64,000 nucleotides of DNA from a virus. This document shows positions 51,656 to 58,957 of this stretch, one piece after another. Both the position numbers and the translations under genes were made by a program. The stretch spans positions 43,203 to 107,202 of the IMG/VR virus record IMGVR_UViG_3300042479_001216; one strand, given 5' to 3'. A model generated the notes under the pieces. That model was not told the DNA's origin. It saw only the letters and a list, made by a program, of their open reading frames with translations, and did not search any database. Within the stretch, counting starts at the first letter, position 1; each line of letters begins with the position of its first letter.

Positions 51656-51835
51656 AACCGTTTTACTTATTTCCTTATTTAAATTGGCTTCGTAAACTCT
51701 ATTGTACTTTATTGCTACCTCAACAGGTCCTTTCGTTGTTATGGCTTCGTCATAAAACCAAGTGGTTGTTGAATTTTCATCAGTAAACACTCTGGTGTAT
51801 TTCTTTGGCGTGTTGGTTGGGGTTTCTTTTTTCAT
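51638..51835 (-). CDS. Small basic hypothetical protein, 65 aa
   Basis: A 65-residue basic protein (KKETPTNTPKKYTRVFTDENS, then TTWFYDEAITTKGPVEVAIKY). Beta-rich, no family recognised. It overlaps the terminator and the end of the convergent gene by four bases. Lies downstream of an LRR paralog on the opposite side of a short gap. Confidence 0.65.
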   Translation of the reverse strand: MKKETPTNTPKKYTRVFTDENSTTTWFYDEAITTKGPVEVAIKYNRVYEANLNKEISKTVKKARI

Positions 51836-51872
51836 CTTTTTTTTGTAAAGATAATGAAAAATATTTAAATTT

Positions 51873-52352
51873 TTACTGTCTATGTATTTTTCCTAATATA
51901 AATCCAGGTATAATCATTTCAGAGAATTCTTCATCAGAAAATCTTGATAATTTTGAAGAATCAATATTCAAATCACCATATACTTTTAAACCTTTTGGTA
52001 ATGATGAAATAAATGAATATTGTATGTTCAAATCACGCCCAACTGTTAACCCTTCTGGTAATTTATCTATATCTGAACCATATAAATCCAAATCTCCCCC
52101 AATTTTCAAGCCCTTTGGTAACTCTTGTATGGGTGAATAGTATAAATTTAAATCACCTCCAACGTATAATCCTTCTGGTAATTCTGATATGTCTATATTC
52201 TCTAAAATCAAATCACCGTTAAAAACTAAATCTTCTTTTGTTAATGACTCATTAAACATATATTTCCAAATGAATGTATTTTTGTATCTATGTTTTTTTC
52301 CTTCATTCTCTTCAATAAAATTAAGTATATTTTTTAGTACTTGTTTTTCCAT
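51873..52352 (-). CDS. LRR-family protein, 4 repeats (isolated copy)
   Basis: A 159-residue paralog that stands alone. N-terminal block MEKQVLKNILNFIEENEGK...W...SLTKEDL, four repeats with variant cores (ELPEGLYVG, ELPKGLKIG, KLPEGLTVG, SLPKGLKVY) and C-terminus RFSDEEFSEMIIPGFILGKI. It is more diverged than the cluster genes. Seven bases separate it from the propeptide-type gene upstream. Function unknown. Confidence 0.83.
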   Translation of the reverse strand: MEKQVLKNILNFIEENEGKKHRYKNTFIWKYMFNESLTKEDLVFNGDLILENIDISELPEGLYVGGDLNLYYSPIQELPKGLKIGGDLDLYGSDIDKLPEGLTVGRDLNIQYSFISSLPKGLKVYGDLNIDSSKLSRFSDEEFSEMIIPGFILGKIHRQ

Positions 52353-52359
52353 TATCTAA

Positions 52360-53427
52360 TTACTTTAGTGCAATTGCATATCCTGGATTACAATTTCTAA
52401 TCATATTTTTTAATTCAGTATTTGATGATTTATCTGCTGCTTTTTTAACTAAATCAGTAAATTTATATCCAATATTTTCAAAATATGAAACTAATGAATC
52501 ATCATATGTTATAGGTGCATTTTTCAAGAAAACTGAACAAGCAGGATATGAATTGAATATTTTATAATCATTACCATCTTCATCTGATATATTAAAAACA
52601 GAACTATTTTCTTCATCCCTAAATGCTAAATCAAATATGTCTGCTAACTTTGACACATAATAAGATTCTTTTTCATCAAGACCTGTTAGTCTTCTATTGA
52701 TATTCCTTTTTAATTTACTAAACCCAGATAACCCTTCATCACTGAATCTATCTGGTTTCATACTATCTAAGTCTAAATCCTTCAAATTTCTTAACCCGGT
52801 TTTTTGTAGTATTTCACTAGTTACCTTTCCATGAATAAACTTATCAAACCATTCAAATAATGGGTCTTCACTTTGTCTATTATTTTTATGACTAACATAA
52901 TATGTTCTAATATTGTCAGTAAATGATTCTTTGGTTATAATATCTTCATCAATTAATACATTTATAATATTATATTTTGTGACATATTCTGCATTTTCTC
53001 CCTTGTATTTTGAAGCCAATCTATTAAAAACTAATTTGTTATAGTAGATAATATTCTTTTCATAAGGATTATTAACATTAGGTTTGATATATAATGCAAT
53101 TTCCCTTCTATTATCTTTGAATATTACATTCTCAGGTCTCAATGAAGGAATTTGTTGAAATACATAAAAAATACTCCCTTTATATTCAAATTTTTCACAT
53201 GAGTCTAATAATTTTTTTATATTCCTTTTCATATCTTCTGATTCAAGAGTTCTTAATCTCCCAAGACTAGTAAATGCTACTGCTACTTTATTAGCAGCTC
53301 GTTTTTTCATTTGATCAATCATTTCTTCAGCATCCATATCTTCTTTTAATCCAAGAACTTTACGAGAATTTAATGAAGATTCATTCAGAATATTAGATAG
53401 TTGTTGCTCTGTTATTAATATTTTCAT
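52360..53427 (-). CDS. Hypothetical protein with KILITEQQ start
   Basis: A 355-residue protein. It starts MKILITEQQLSNILNE then SSLNSRK (L-N-E at 16). The body is helical and charged, with no domain recognised. It lies directly after a one-TM coiled-coil gene in the same direction. The start pattern is shared with the genes at 58482 and 58958. Likely virion-targeted by inference. Confidence 0.72.
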   Translation of the reverse strand: MKILITEQQLSNILNESSLNSRKVLGLKEDMDAEEMIDQMKKRAANKVAVAFTSLGRLRTLESEDMKRNIKKLLDSCEKFEYKGSIFYVFQQIPSLRPENVIFKDNRREIALYIKPNVNNPYEKNIIYYNKLVFNRLASKYKGENAEYVTKYNIINVLIDEDIITKESFTDNIRTYYVSHKNNRQSEDPLFEWFDKFIHGKVTSEILQKTGLRNLKDLDLDSMKPDRFSDEGLSGFSKLKRNINRRLTGLDEKESYYVSKLADIFDLAFRDEENSSVFNISDEDGNDYKIFNSYPACSVFLKNAPITYDDSLVSYFENIGYKFTDLVKKAADKSSNTELKNMIRNCNPGYAIALK

Positions 53428-53429
53428 AA

Positions 53430-53726
53430 TTAATGTTGTATCATTTTTAACATTTTATTTTCTTCTTCCAAGAATTGAACTTTTACAGTTAGTGCAGAAA
53501 CTTGCTCAACCAATTTCAAAATGGTTTCCCTCATCTGGTCTTTTTCTTCTGAACTTTTTAATAATAAGACTTCTAGTTTAGCAATTCTATCCCTACAATC
53601 TTCTCTGATAAAATTATCTTCTTCTCTACGTCTTTCAGCCCTTTTTTCATAGAATCTCCAAGCACTTGCTGACCCCAAGACAGTTATTGCTGTAACAAAT
53701 ACTGTTGCTATTGTATTTTCATCCAT
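53430..53726 (-). CDS. One-TM coiled-coil protein (spanin-like topology)
   Basis: A 98-residue protein with one N-terminal membrane segment (TIATVFVTAITVLGSASAWRF) and then a long charged coiled coil (RAERRREEDNFIREDC, KLEVLLLKSSEEKDQMRETI, KVQFLEEENKMLKM). The topology fits an inner-membrane spanin or a membrane-tethering factor, but the sequence is not diagnostic and no outer-membrane partner is adjacent. Confidence 0.65.
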   Translation of the reverse strand: MDENTIATVFVTAITVLGSASAWRFYEKRAERRREEDNFIREDCRDRIAKLEVLLLKSSEEKDQMRETILKLVEQVSALTVKVQFLEEENKMLKMIQH

Positions 53727-53740
53727 ATCTATTTTCTTTT

Positions 53741-53753
53741 ATTATAAATATGC
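53741..53753 (-). promoter_or_regulatory. Late-type AT-rich promoter motif
   Basis: Minus-strand GCATATTTATAAT, 14 bases before the ATG at 53726. Confidence 0.4.
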
Positions 53754-53770
53754 TAAATATCCTAAATAAG

Positions 53771-53802
53771 AAAAGTTTGGGGCAAAAAACCCCAAACTTT
53801 TT
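53771..53802. terminator. Hairpin terminator
   Basis: AAAAGTTTGGGG pairs with CCCCAAACTTTT around a short A-rich loop, with a T-rich end. Terminates the phosphoesterase unit from the right. Confidence 0.85.
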
Positions 53803-53821
53803 CATAATAAATGTTTACATT

Positions 53822-54487
53822 TTAAATAAATATAATTTCCTTTGATTCTGTATTATATTCTATGTTAATTGGATTGTTTGTTAAGTTATAATTCTCCCCC
53901 AAGACAGCGGCATTGAAATATTGGACACCATCAACATATTTCTCACCATAACCAGAATGGATATGACCAAAGCAATGTATTTTTGGTTTAACAAACCCAA
54001 TACGCTTTGCTAATTCCTCACATCCAACATTGACTCCAGTAGGTAACACATCTAAGGTGTATTTTGGTGGACCATGTGTGATAAGGACATCCAGATTATC
54101 AGGTATTTTATTCCAGTAATATTTTAAGTCCTTACTTGTGTGTAAATTAAATGCCCAGTTAAAGAATGCTGGTTGCCAAGGTGATCCGTAGATATTCAAA
54201 CCATCTATATTAACAAAATGGTCAAATAAATAAACAACACCTTTGTCTTTATATTTTTTATCAATATCAAAGGTTTTCTCAAACCAGAAATCATGATTAC
54301 CAGCAATAAATATCTTATGAGCGTAGTCCAAATCTTGAAACCAATCCAAAAAACTAGTTACCTCATTCTCATAACCCCGACCTGAAATATCACCACTATG
54401 AATAATGACATCACCACCAATTAACAAATTGTTATCTGTTAATTCTTTGTGCTTATTATGAGTGTCTGAAATAAATGTTATTTTCAT
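53822..54487 (-). CDS. Calcineurin-like metallophosphoesterase (MPPED-like)
   Basis: A 221-residue metallophosphoesterase. I chose the start at 54487 (MKITFISDTHNKH). Motifs: FISDTHNKH, IHSGDISGRG, FIAGNHDFWF, LITHGPPKY and HCFGHIHSGYG. These define the two-metal phosphodiesterase site; the arrangement resembles the MPPED subgroup. Substrate unknown. A second, unrelated-looking phosphoesterase sits at 42235. It is preceded by a 123-residue gene whose 3' end abuts its start. Confidence 0.88.
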   Translation of the reverse strand: MKITFISDTHNKHKELTDNNLLIGGDVIIHSGDISGRGYENEVTSFLDWFQDLDYAHKIFIAGNHDFWFEKTFDIDKKYKDKGVVYLFDHFVNIDGLNIYGSPWQPAFFNWAFNLHTSKDLKYYWNKIPDNLDVLITHGPPKYTLDVLPTGVNVGCEELAKRIGFVKPKIHCFGHIHSGYGEKYVDGVQYFNAAVLGENYNLTNNPINIEYNTESKEIIFI

Positions 54488-54498
54488 TGTTTTTGTTT

Positions 54499-54870
54499 TT
54501 ATACCCACCAAGATTTTATTCCTTCTAATCCTTCTGAATTTCCTTTTAATCTTTCAAATAATTCCTCCCAATCTCTTTCCTCTTTTTTAATCATTTCCTT
54601 AATATTTTTAGCATATGCTTCAGAATTAGCAAAATCACTTGAATTACTTAAATAATACACATCATTTATTGCATTATCTAATAAGTAAATAATTCTTTTT
54701 AGATTTTTTGTATCCTCATTATCTATTTTATTTTCAATATATGAATCCAGCATTAATTCTGTTGAGTTTTTCATGTTTTTTAGCATAAAAGTATAATCCC
54801 AATATGGATAATTCCAAAATGTGGGAGCAAATTTCCAGAGGCATTTGATAAAGTTTATTAGTTTGTTCAT
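54499..54870 (-). CDS. Hypothetical protein, 123 aa
   Basis: A 123-residue helical protein with several Trp and Tyr residues (FAPTFWNYPYWDYTFML near the start). No domain recognised. A host-type minus-strand promoter (54897-54926) lies just upstream, so it heads an early-type unit with the phosphoesterase. Confidence 0.7.
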   Translation of the reverse strand: MNKLINFIKCLWKFAPTFWNYPYWDYTFMLKNMKNSTELMLDSYIENKIDNEDTKNLKRIIYLLDNAINDVYYLSNSSDFANSEAYAKNIKEMIKKEERDWEELFERLKGNSEGLEGIKSWWV

Positions 54871-54896
54871 TTGTGTTGTTTTATTTGTTTAATATG

Positions 54897-54926
54897 CAAA
54901 TATACAAAAAAAAATAGACCCAACAA
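54897..54926 (-). promoter_or_regulatory. Host-type promoter (minus strand)
   Basis: Minus-strand TATATTTG (54904 to 54897) with TTG 19 bases upstream (54926 to 54924), before the ATG at 54870. Confidence 0.5.
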
Positions 54927-54942
54927 GTTTTTTGTTAGGTCT
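54916..54942. terminator. Hairpin near 54.9 kb
   Basis: AGACC(C)AACAA pairs with TTGTTAGGTCT, one bulge. It ends the GH19 gene transcript from the right and overlaps the -33 region of the promoter at 54897-54926. Confidence 0.6.
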
Positions 54943-55034
54943 CTTTGAAATAAATCGGATATATAAAAAATTCCAAAGAAGAGGAATGATTTTAAAATAA
55001 TACATAAATATATCATTTTCTATGAAAAGTCAAG

Positions 55035-55661
55035 TTAATTTAGTTTTTTATAAAATTTATTGAAATAAGAAATTCTTGAATCTAGTCCGTGTGTTCCGCC
55101 ATTTACTTTCTTTGTAATTCTTGTAATTATCTCTTTTGTTCCTCCAAGATCAGCAATCTCATTCAAATTATTTTTGTTAAAAAACCAAGCAGCAGAAATC
55201 AATGGATATGTTGTTGCAACCAAATCAGGATCACCAATGATATCAACCTCCAAACCAGTTTCATTTAATGATTTATCAAACAATAAATAATTATTCTTAC
55301 CTGTCAACTGGATATATCCCCTACCTCGATATTTGTATCCTTCAATGCTTTGTTCGTCACCATTTCCCATTCTATTGCCATATACCAGACTTGCAATTTT
55401 CACTGGTTTTCTTTCATATAACAATGCTTTTGCGTGTGTTGTAAAATATTTTCCAAATACTTCTTGCAATCTTTTGGCTGAGTAGTTTAAATTTTCTTGT
55501 TTTACAGAAAAGTTACCAGATTCATGGGCACATTGTGCCAAAAAGTGGGAAATTCGTAAAATTGTGTTAATTTCATATTTATCAAATATAATATCCAATT
55601 CATTAATAACTGGATTTGGGATCACTCCTAATAATTTTTCTTTGATAGTTGATAGTTCCAT
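55035..55661 (-). CDS. GH19 chitinase-like lysozyme (endolysin)
   Basis: A 208-residue glycoside hydrolase family 19 enzyme. RISHFLAQCAHESGNF gives the catalytic Glu47; ENLNYSAKRLQEVFGKYF, YGNRMGNGDE..YKYRGRGYIQLTG and the C-terminal ITKKVNGGTHGLDSRISYFN complete the family pattern. It cleaves glycan strands of peptidoglycan. No signal peptide, so it would need a holin. Fourth wall hydrolase of the window and the best candidate for the canonical endolysin. Confidence 0.9.
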   Translation of the reverse strand: MELSTIKEKLLGVIPNPVINELDIIFDKYEINTILRISHFLAQCAHESGNFSVKQENLNYSAKRLQEVFGKYFTTHAKALLYERKPVKIASLVYGNRMGNGDEQSIEGYKYRGRGYIQLTGKNNYLLFDKSLNETGLEVDIIGDPDLVATTYPLISAAWFFNKNNLNEIADLGGTKEIITRITKKVNGGTHGLDSRISYFNKFYKKLN

Positions 55662-55720
55662 TTTTTATGATTAATATTATTAATAACTATATTAGTTATA
55701 ACTATAATTATTATAATATG

Positions 55721-55738
55721 GATATATTTATAATAAAA
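55721..55738 (+). promoter_or_regulatory. Late-type AT-rich promoter motif
   Basis: GATATATTTATAATAAAA, 11 bases before the ATG at 55750. One of the best-formed copies. Confidence 0.5.
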
Positions 55739-55749
55739 ATATAATAATT

Positions 55750-56337
55750 ATGTCTAATTTAACTAAAATAATTAAAGAACATTTAATTAAAGAACTAAAT
55801 AAAACATTAGTTCTATTAGAAGATACAAAAGTATCTGAAGAATTACAATACCATATTGAAAATGGTTTTACTCTATCAAATAATGTTTTTAAAGTTTATT
55901 CTGAAAAATATTTTGATTTGATAAATGAAGTTAGAGATTTATGGATGCATAATTTAATCCAATTAAATGAAGAAGATGAAGAAATAGTTTTATCTGATAT
56001 TGGCAGAATTGCCTTGTATGAGGGTAAAATAGTTTATCTGGATGTTCCAATTGAATATGAAGTTGAAGACCTAAATGAAGCAAAATATAAAGGAAGAACG
56101 GTCACTTTAAATAAACCTATGCAGGGGGATGTAAAAAAATCTCAGGTGTTTGTTAAAAATGAAAAAGGTAATGTAATAAAAGTTAATTTTGGATTTGGTG
56201 GAACATCTGCAAAAGGTAAAGTGATGAGAATTAAAAAATCAAACCCAGAAAGAAGGAAAAATTTTAGAGCAAGACACAATTGTGATAATCCTGGGCCAAA
56301 AACCAAAGCAAGATATTGGAGTTGCAGAGCATGGTAA
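55750..56337 (+). CDS. Protein with propeptide-like start and basic Cys tail
   Basis: A 195-residue protein. It starts LTKIIKEHLIKELNKTLVLLE then DTKVSEE (I-K-E at 15, L-L-E at 24). The C-terminal 65 residues are basic: SQVFVKNEKGNVIKVNFG, then NPERRKNFRARHNCDNPGP and KTKARYWSCRAW. This tail is a recurrent module of phage proteins of unknown role. Late-type motif upstream; followed by two LRR genes in the same direction. Confidence 0.75.
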   Translation: MSNLTKIIKEHLIKELNKTLVLLEDTKVSEELQYHIENGFTLSNNVFKVYSEKYFDLINEVRDLWMHNLIQLNEEDEEIVLSDIGRIALYEGKIVYLDVPIEYEVEDLNEAKYKGRTVTLNKPMQGDVKKSQVFVKNEKGNVIKVNFGFGGTSAKGKVMRIKKSNPERRKNFRARHNCDNPGPKTKARYWSCRAW

Positions 56338-56355
56338 ATTTATTTTGAAAAAATA

Positions 56356-56883
56356 ATGGAAAAAGAAACATTAAAGAACATATTCAATTTTATTGAAAAG
56401 AATGAAGGACATAAAACACCATTTATGTGGAAATTGAAGAATGAGATACCATTAACAGAAGAAGAATTAAATGTTAAGGGTAATTTGGATTTGGAAAGGT
56501 CAAAAATAACCTCCTTACCAGAAGGATTATATGTTAAGGGTAATTTGGATTTAAGTAATTCAAAAATAACATCACTACCAAAAGGTTTAAAAGTTGGGGG
56601 AAAATTACTTTTAATAGCAACACCAATAACCTCATTACCAGAAGGATTGAAAGTTGATGGTGTTCTGTGTTGTTATCTTGCAGAAGAACTAGAATCATTA
56701 CCAAAAGGAGTTAAAATTGGGAATCAATTGGATATAAGGCGGACAAAAATAACCTTATTACCAAGAGGTTTGGAAGTTGGTGGCATTTTAAGAATAGGTA
56801 ACACAGAACTAGAAAAATACACAGATGATGAATTACAAGAAATGGTTAAACCTGGATTTATAGAAGGAGAAATACTTAGATAA
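56356..56883 (+). CDS. LRR-family protein, 5 repeats
   Basis: A 175-residue paralog, plus strand. N-terminal block MEKETLKNIFNFIEKNEGH...W...PLTEEEL, five repeats, one with an altered core (CCYLAEELESLPKGVKIG), and C-terminus KYTDDELQEMVKPGFIEGEI. It shares one base with the next paralog (TAATG). Lies 18 bases after a probable virion gene, again suggesting late co-expression. Function unknown. Confidence 0.85.
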   Translation: MEKETLKNIFNFIEKNEGHKTPFMWKLKNEIPLTEEELNVKGNLDLERSKITSLPEGLYVKGNLDLSNSKITSLPKGLKVGGKLLLIATPITSLPEGLKVDGVLCCYLAEELESLPKGVKIGNQLDIRRTKITLLPRGLEVGGILRIGNTELEKYTDDELQEMVKPGFIEGEILR

Positions 56884-57434
56884 TGGAAAAAGGAACATTA
56901 AAGAATATATTTTCTTTTCTTGAAAAGAATGAAAAAATAAAAACACCGTTTTTGTGGAAATGGGAAAATAATATACCATTAACAGAAGATGATTTGCATA
57001 TTAAAGGTGATTTGGATTTAACACAATCAGAAATAAAATCATTACCAGAAGGATTAAGAGTTGATGGTGAATTGGATTTATCATATTCAGAAATAGAAAC
57101 ACTCCCAAAAGGTTTAATAGTTAATAGTCACTTAGTGCTAGAAGAATCAGAAATACGTTCTTTACCAGAAGGGTTAGAAGTTGGGGGTGATTTAATTTTA
57201 GCAAGTTGTCAATATATTTTTTCATTACCAAAAGGATTAAAAGTTGGTGGTGAGTTGCATTTAGATGGATCTAGTTTACATTCTCTACCAAAAGGATTAG
57301 AGGTTGGGGGTTATTTACATATAAACTCAACAGTTTTAGCCTCCAAATCTGATGATGAATTAAGAGAAATGATTAAGCCTGGATTTATAAAAGGTGAAAT
57401 AATAAATAATGAATATGATGAAGGATTTGATTAA
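56883..57434 (+). CDS. LRR-family protein, 5 repeats
   Basis: A 183-residue paralog. N-terminal block MEKGTLKNIFSFLEKN...W...PLTEDDL, five repeats of 20-23 residues, C-terminal block with SKSDDELREMIKPGFIKGEI and a short acidic tail (NEYDEGFD). Coupled to the preceding paralog. Function unknown. Confidence 0.85.
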   Translation: MEKGTLKNIFSFLEKNEKIKTPFLWKWENNIPLTEDDLHIKGDLDLTQSEIKSLPEGLRVDGELDLSYSEIETLPKGLIVNSHLVLEESEIRSLPEGLEVGGDLILASCQYIFSLPKGLKVGGELHLDGSSLHSLPKGLEVGGYLHINSTVLASKSDDELREMIKPGFIKGEIINNEYDEGFD

Positions 57435-57437
57435 TAA

Positions 57438-57469
57438 TTTTGAAATTATAAAAATATTCTGTATCTTTG
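57438..57469 (+). promoter_or_regulatory. Host-type promoter
   Basis: TTTTG at 57438-57442, 19-base spacer and TATCTTTG at 57462-57469. Lies 19 bases before the ATG at 57489. Confidence 0.6.
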
Positions 57470-57488
57470 TTTATAATTAGTTAAAAAT

Positions 57489-57767
57489 ATGAATAACTTT
57501 AAATTAGGTAAAGAAATAAATATAACTGGATTAGTTAACAAAAGTACAATTAGTGTACCATATCATGTACTTGAAAATGCATTTGGAGAACCAACCATTA
57601 TTGAAGACAATAATTATGCAATCTGGAAGTTAAAGTTTGAGGATGTAAACGAATCTATTGCTATATTAAATGATAATGGAAATTATCTTGAAACAACTAA
57701 ATGGATTGTTAAAGCAGGTAATTTAAGGACCCTTAACAGAGTAAAAAATATTTTAGCAAGTATTTAA
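57489..57767 (+). CDS. Hypothetical protein, 92 aa
   Basis: A 92-residue protein (FKLGKEINITGLVNKSTISV, then WKLKFEDVNESIAIL). It looks like a small alpha/beta domain. No family recognised. It has its own host-type promoter directly upstream and is probably an early gene. Confidence 0.72.
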   Translation: MNNFKLGKEINITGLVNKSTISVPYHVLENAFGEPTIIEDNNYAIWKLKFEDVNESIAILNDNGNYLETTKWIVKAGNLRTLNRVKNILASI

Positions 57768-57775
57768 TTAAAAGA

Positions 57776-57807
57776 TTTGATTTTATAAAAATTAAAACCT
57801 ATCTTTG
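57776..57807 (+). promoter_or_regulatory. Host-type promoter
   Basis: TTTG at 57776-57779, 20-base spacer and TATCTTTG at 57800-57807, upstream of the small gene at 57832 and perhaps of the tRNA genes. Confidence 0.6.
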
Positions 57808-57831
57808 TGTAGTAATAAAAACAATAACAAA

Positions 57832-57990
57832 ATGAAGGATCCATTAAAAGCATGTACTTGTGAACAGTGTTCTTTAAAGAAGGCTAAGATGTCAACAAGT
57901 GTTAAAAAATTCTTCAAGAGATATAATTATAAAAAATTAAGGAGAATGGATTTAGAAAATCCAGAGTATATTAATTTTTATTACTCATAG
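57832..57990 (+). CDS. Small basic protein with CxCxxC
   Basis: A 52-residue basic protein from the ATG at 57832 (MKDPLKACTCEQCSLKKAK). An upstream in-frame TTG lies inside the promoter and is not used here. Three Cys in CTCEQC suggest a metal site or redox motif. Expressed from a host-type promoter just before two tRNA genes. Function unknown. Confidence 0.65.
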   Translation: MKDPLKACTCEQCSLKKAKMSTSVKKFFKRYNYKKLRRMDLENPEYINFYYS

Positions 57991-57999
57991 AAAAAAATG

Positions 58000-58070
58000 G
58001 CGGGGTCGTATAATTGGTTAGTATACTGGGCTCATAACCCAGAGACAGTAGTTCGAATCTACTCTCCGCA
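58000..58070 (+). tRNA. tRNA-Met (CAT)
   Basis: Cloverleaf: acceptor GCGGGG with CTCCGC (one G-U pair), anticodon stem CTGGG/CCCAG around CTCATAA with anticodon CAT, T arm AGTAG-TTCGAAT-CTACT. CCA is not encoded. Elongator, initiator or Ile (lysidine) identity cannot be told. Confidence 0.88.
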
Positions 58071-58077
58071 ACTAAAT

Positions 58078-58151
58078 TAGGATGTAGCTCAACCCGGTAG
58101 AGTACTTGCTTTGGGAGCAAGATGTTGCAGGTTCAAATCCTGTCATCCTAA
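58078..58151 (+). tRNA. tRNA-Pro (TGG)
   Basis: A 7-bp acceptor TAGGATG/CATCCTA, anticodon stem CTTGC/GCAAG around TTTGGGA with anticodon TGG, T arm CAGG-TTCAAAT-CCTG. CCA is not encoded. It lies 7 bases after tRNA-Met. Confidence 0.9.
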
Positions 58152-58180
58152 CAATAATTAACAATTTAAAAAATTTTATT

Positions 58181-58450
58181 ATGATTACTTTTAATGACTT
58201 AAATTTTGAAGAAGTACCTTCTTTTAGAGGAAGGCCAAAAATGAGGGCACAAATTGAATTTGATAATGGTTATGGTGCTTCTGTTATAACAGAAGTTGAT
58301 GAAGATGAGGATATGGATGATGCCTATTACGAATTAGCAGTTTTGCAAAATGGTACAATAACAACAGACACACCAATCACAAATGATGTTCTTTCATCTT
58401 TAAGTAAAGATGAAGTAACTGAATATTTAAAAGAAATAGAAAATTTGTAG
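58181..58450 (+). CDS. Small acidic hypothetical protein, 89 aa
   Basis: An 89-residue acidic protein. I chose the ATG at 58181, because the longer frame runs back through the tRNA-Pro gene. Beta-rich start (FNDLNFEEVPSFRGRPKMRA) and acidic middle (TEVDEDEDMDDAYYEL). No family recognised. Downstream of the tRNA genes and ended by a strong hairpin. Confidence 0.72.
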   Translation: MITFNDLNFEEVPSFRGRPKMRAQIEFDNGYGASVITEVDEDEDMDDAYYELAVLQNGTITTDTPITNDVLSSLSKDEVTEYLKEIENL

Positions 58451-58471
58451 CATCTTATAATCTTTTATATT

Positions 58472-58504
58472 AACCCCAACCTTAATTAGGTTGGGGTTTT
58501 TTTG
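58472..58504. terminator. Bidirectional hairpin terminator
   Basis: AACCCCAACCT pairs with AGGTTGGGGTT around TAATT, followed by a T-run. It separates the tRNA unit from the convergent gene at 58482, whose last codons it overlaps. Confidence 0.85.
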
Positions 58505-58895
58505 TATCATCAATATTCTTTAAATGGGAGTTTGGAAAGAAGTTAAATTTTGTTTTTTTGGATAACCATATTAAAGTTGGTAGTATTGGTAAAGGCACTG
58601 GAATAAATCTTGTGATAATCAAGAAGAGTATTTTTACCAAATCTAATGATTGCATTTTTAAAAATCTTTTTTCTTTATCTGAAACATAAGCATTTGTTAA
58701 TATTTTCTTTAAAATTATTAATGCAATTAATGTTTCTTCTTTTTCCAATTTTGTGGCATCTTGCAATGTTACCCAAGATTCTTTTACATAAATAATTGAT
58801 TTATTTAGCCATTTTACAATTTTATTTTTACTCTGGGGGTTATTTAGTGATTTAACAATTAAATTTAATTGTTCTTTTGTTATTAATACCTTCAT
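58482..58895 (-). CDS. Protein with KVLITKEQ start and hydrophobic LETM1-like segment
   Basis: A 137-residue basic protein. It begins MKVLITKEQLNLIVK, like the putative capsid-targeted set but without a clear I/L-x-E. A hydrophobic segment (ILFLIITRFIPVPLPILPTLIWL, about 90-112) preceded by FLKMQSLDLVK is reminiscent of LETM1-type membrane proteins; this similarity is weak. Probably membrane-associated. Confidence 0.65.
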   Translation of the reverse strand: MKVLITKEQLNLIVKSLNNPQSKNKIVKWLNKSIIYVKESWVTLQDATKLEKEETLIALIILKKILTNAYVSDKEKRFLKMQSLDLVKILFLIITRFIPVPLPILPTLIWLSKKTKFNFFPNSHLKNIDDTKKPQPN

Positions 58896-58906
58896 TTATA
58901 ATATTT

Positions 58907-58922
58907 ATTATAATAAATATAA
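58907..58922 (-). promoter_or_regulatory. Late-type AT-rich promoter motif
   Basis: Minus-strand TTATATTTATTATAAT, 11 bases before the ATG at 58895. Confidence 0.4.
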
Positions 58923-58928
58923 TGAACT

Positions 58929-58940
58929 ATATTTATCTTT
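58929..58940 (+). promoter_or_regulatory. Late-type AT-rich promoter motif
   Basis: TATATTTATCTT, 17 bases before the ATG at 58958. Faces the minus-strand copy at 58907-58922. Confidence 0.4.
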
Positions 58941-58957
58941 AAACAAATTACAATGTT

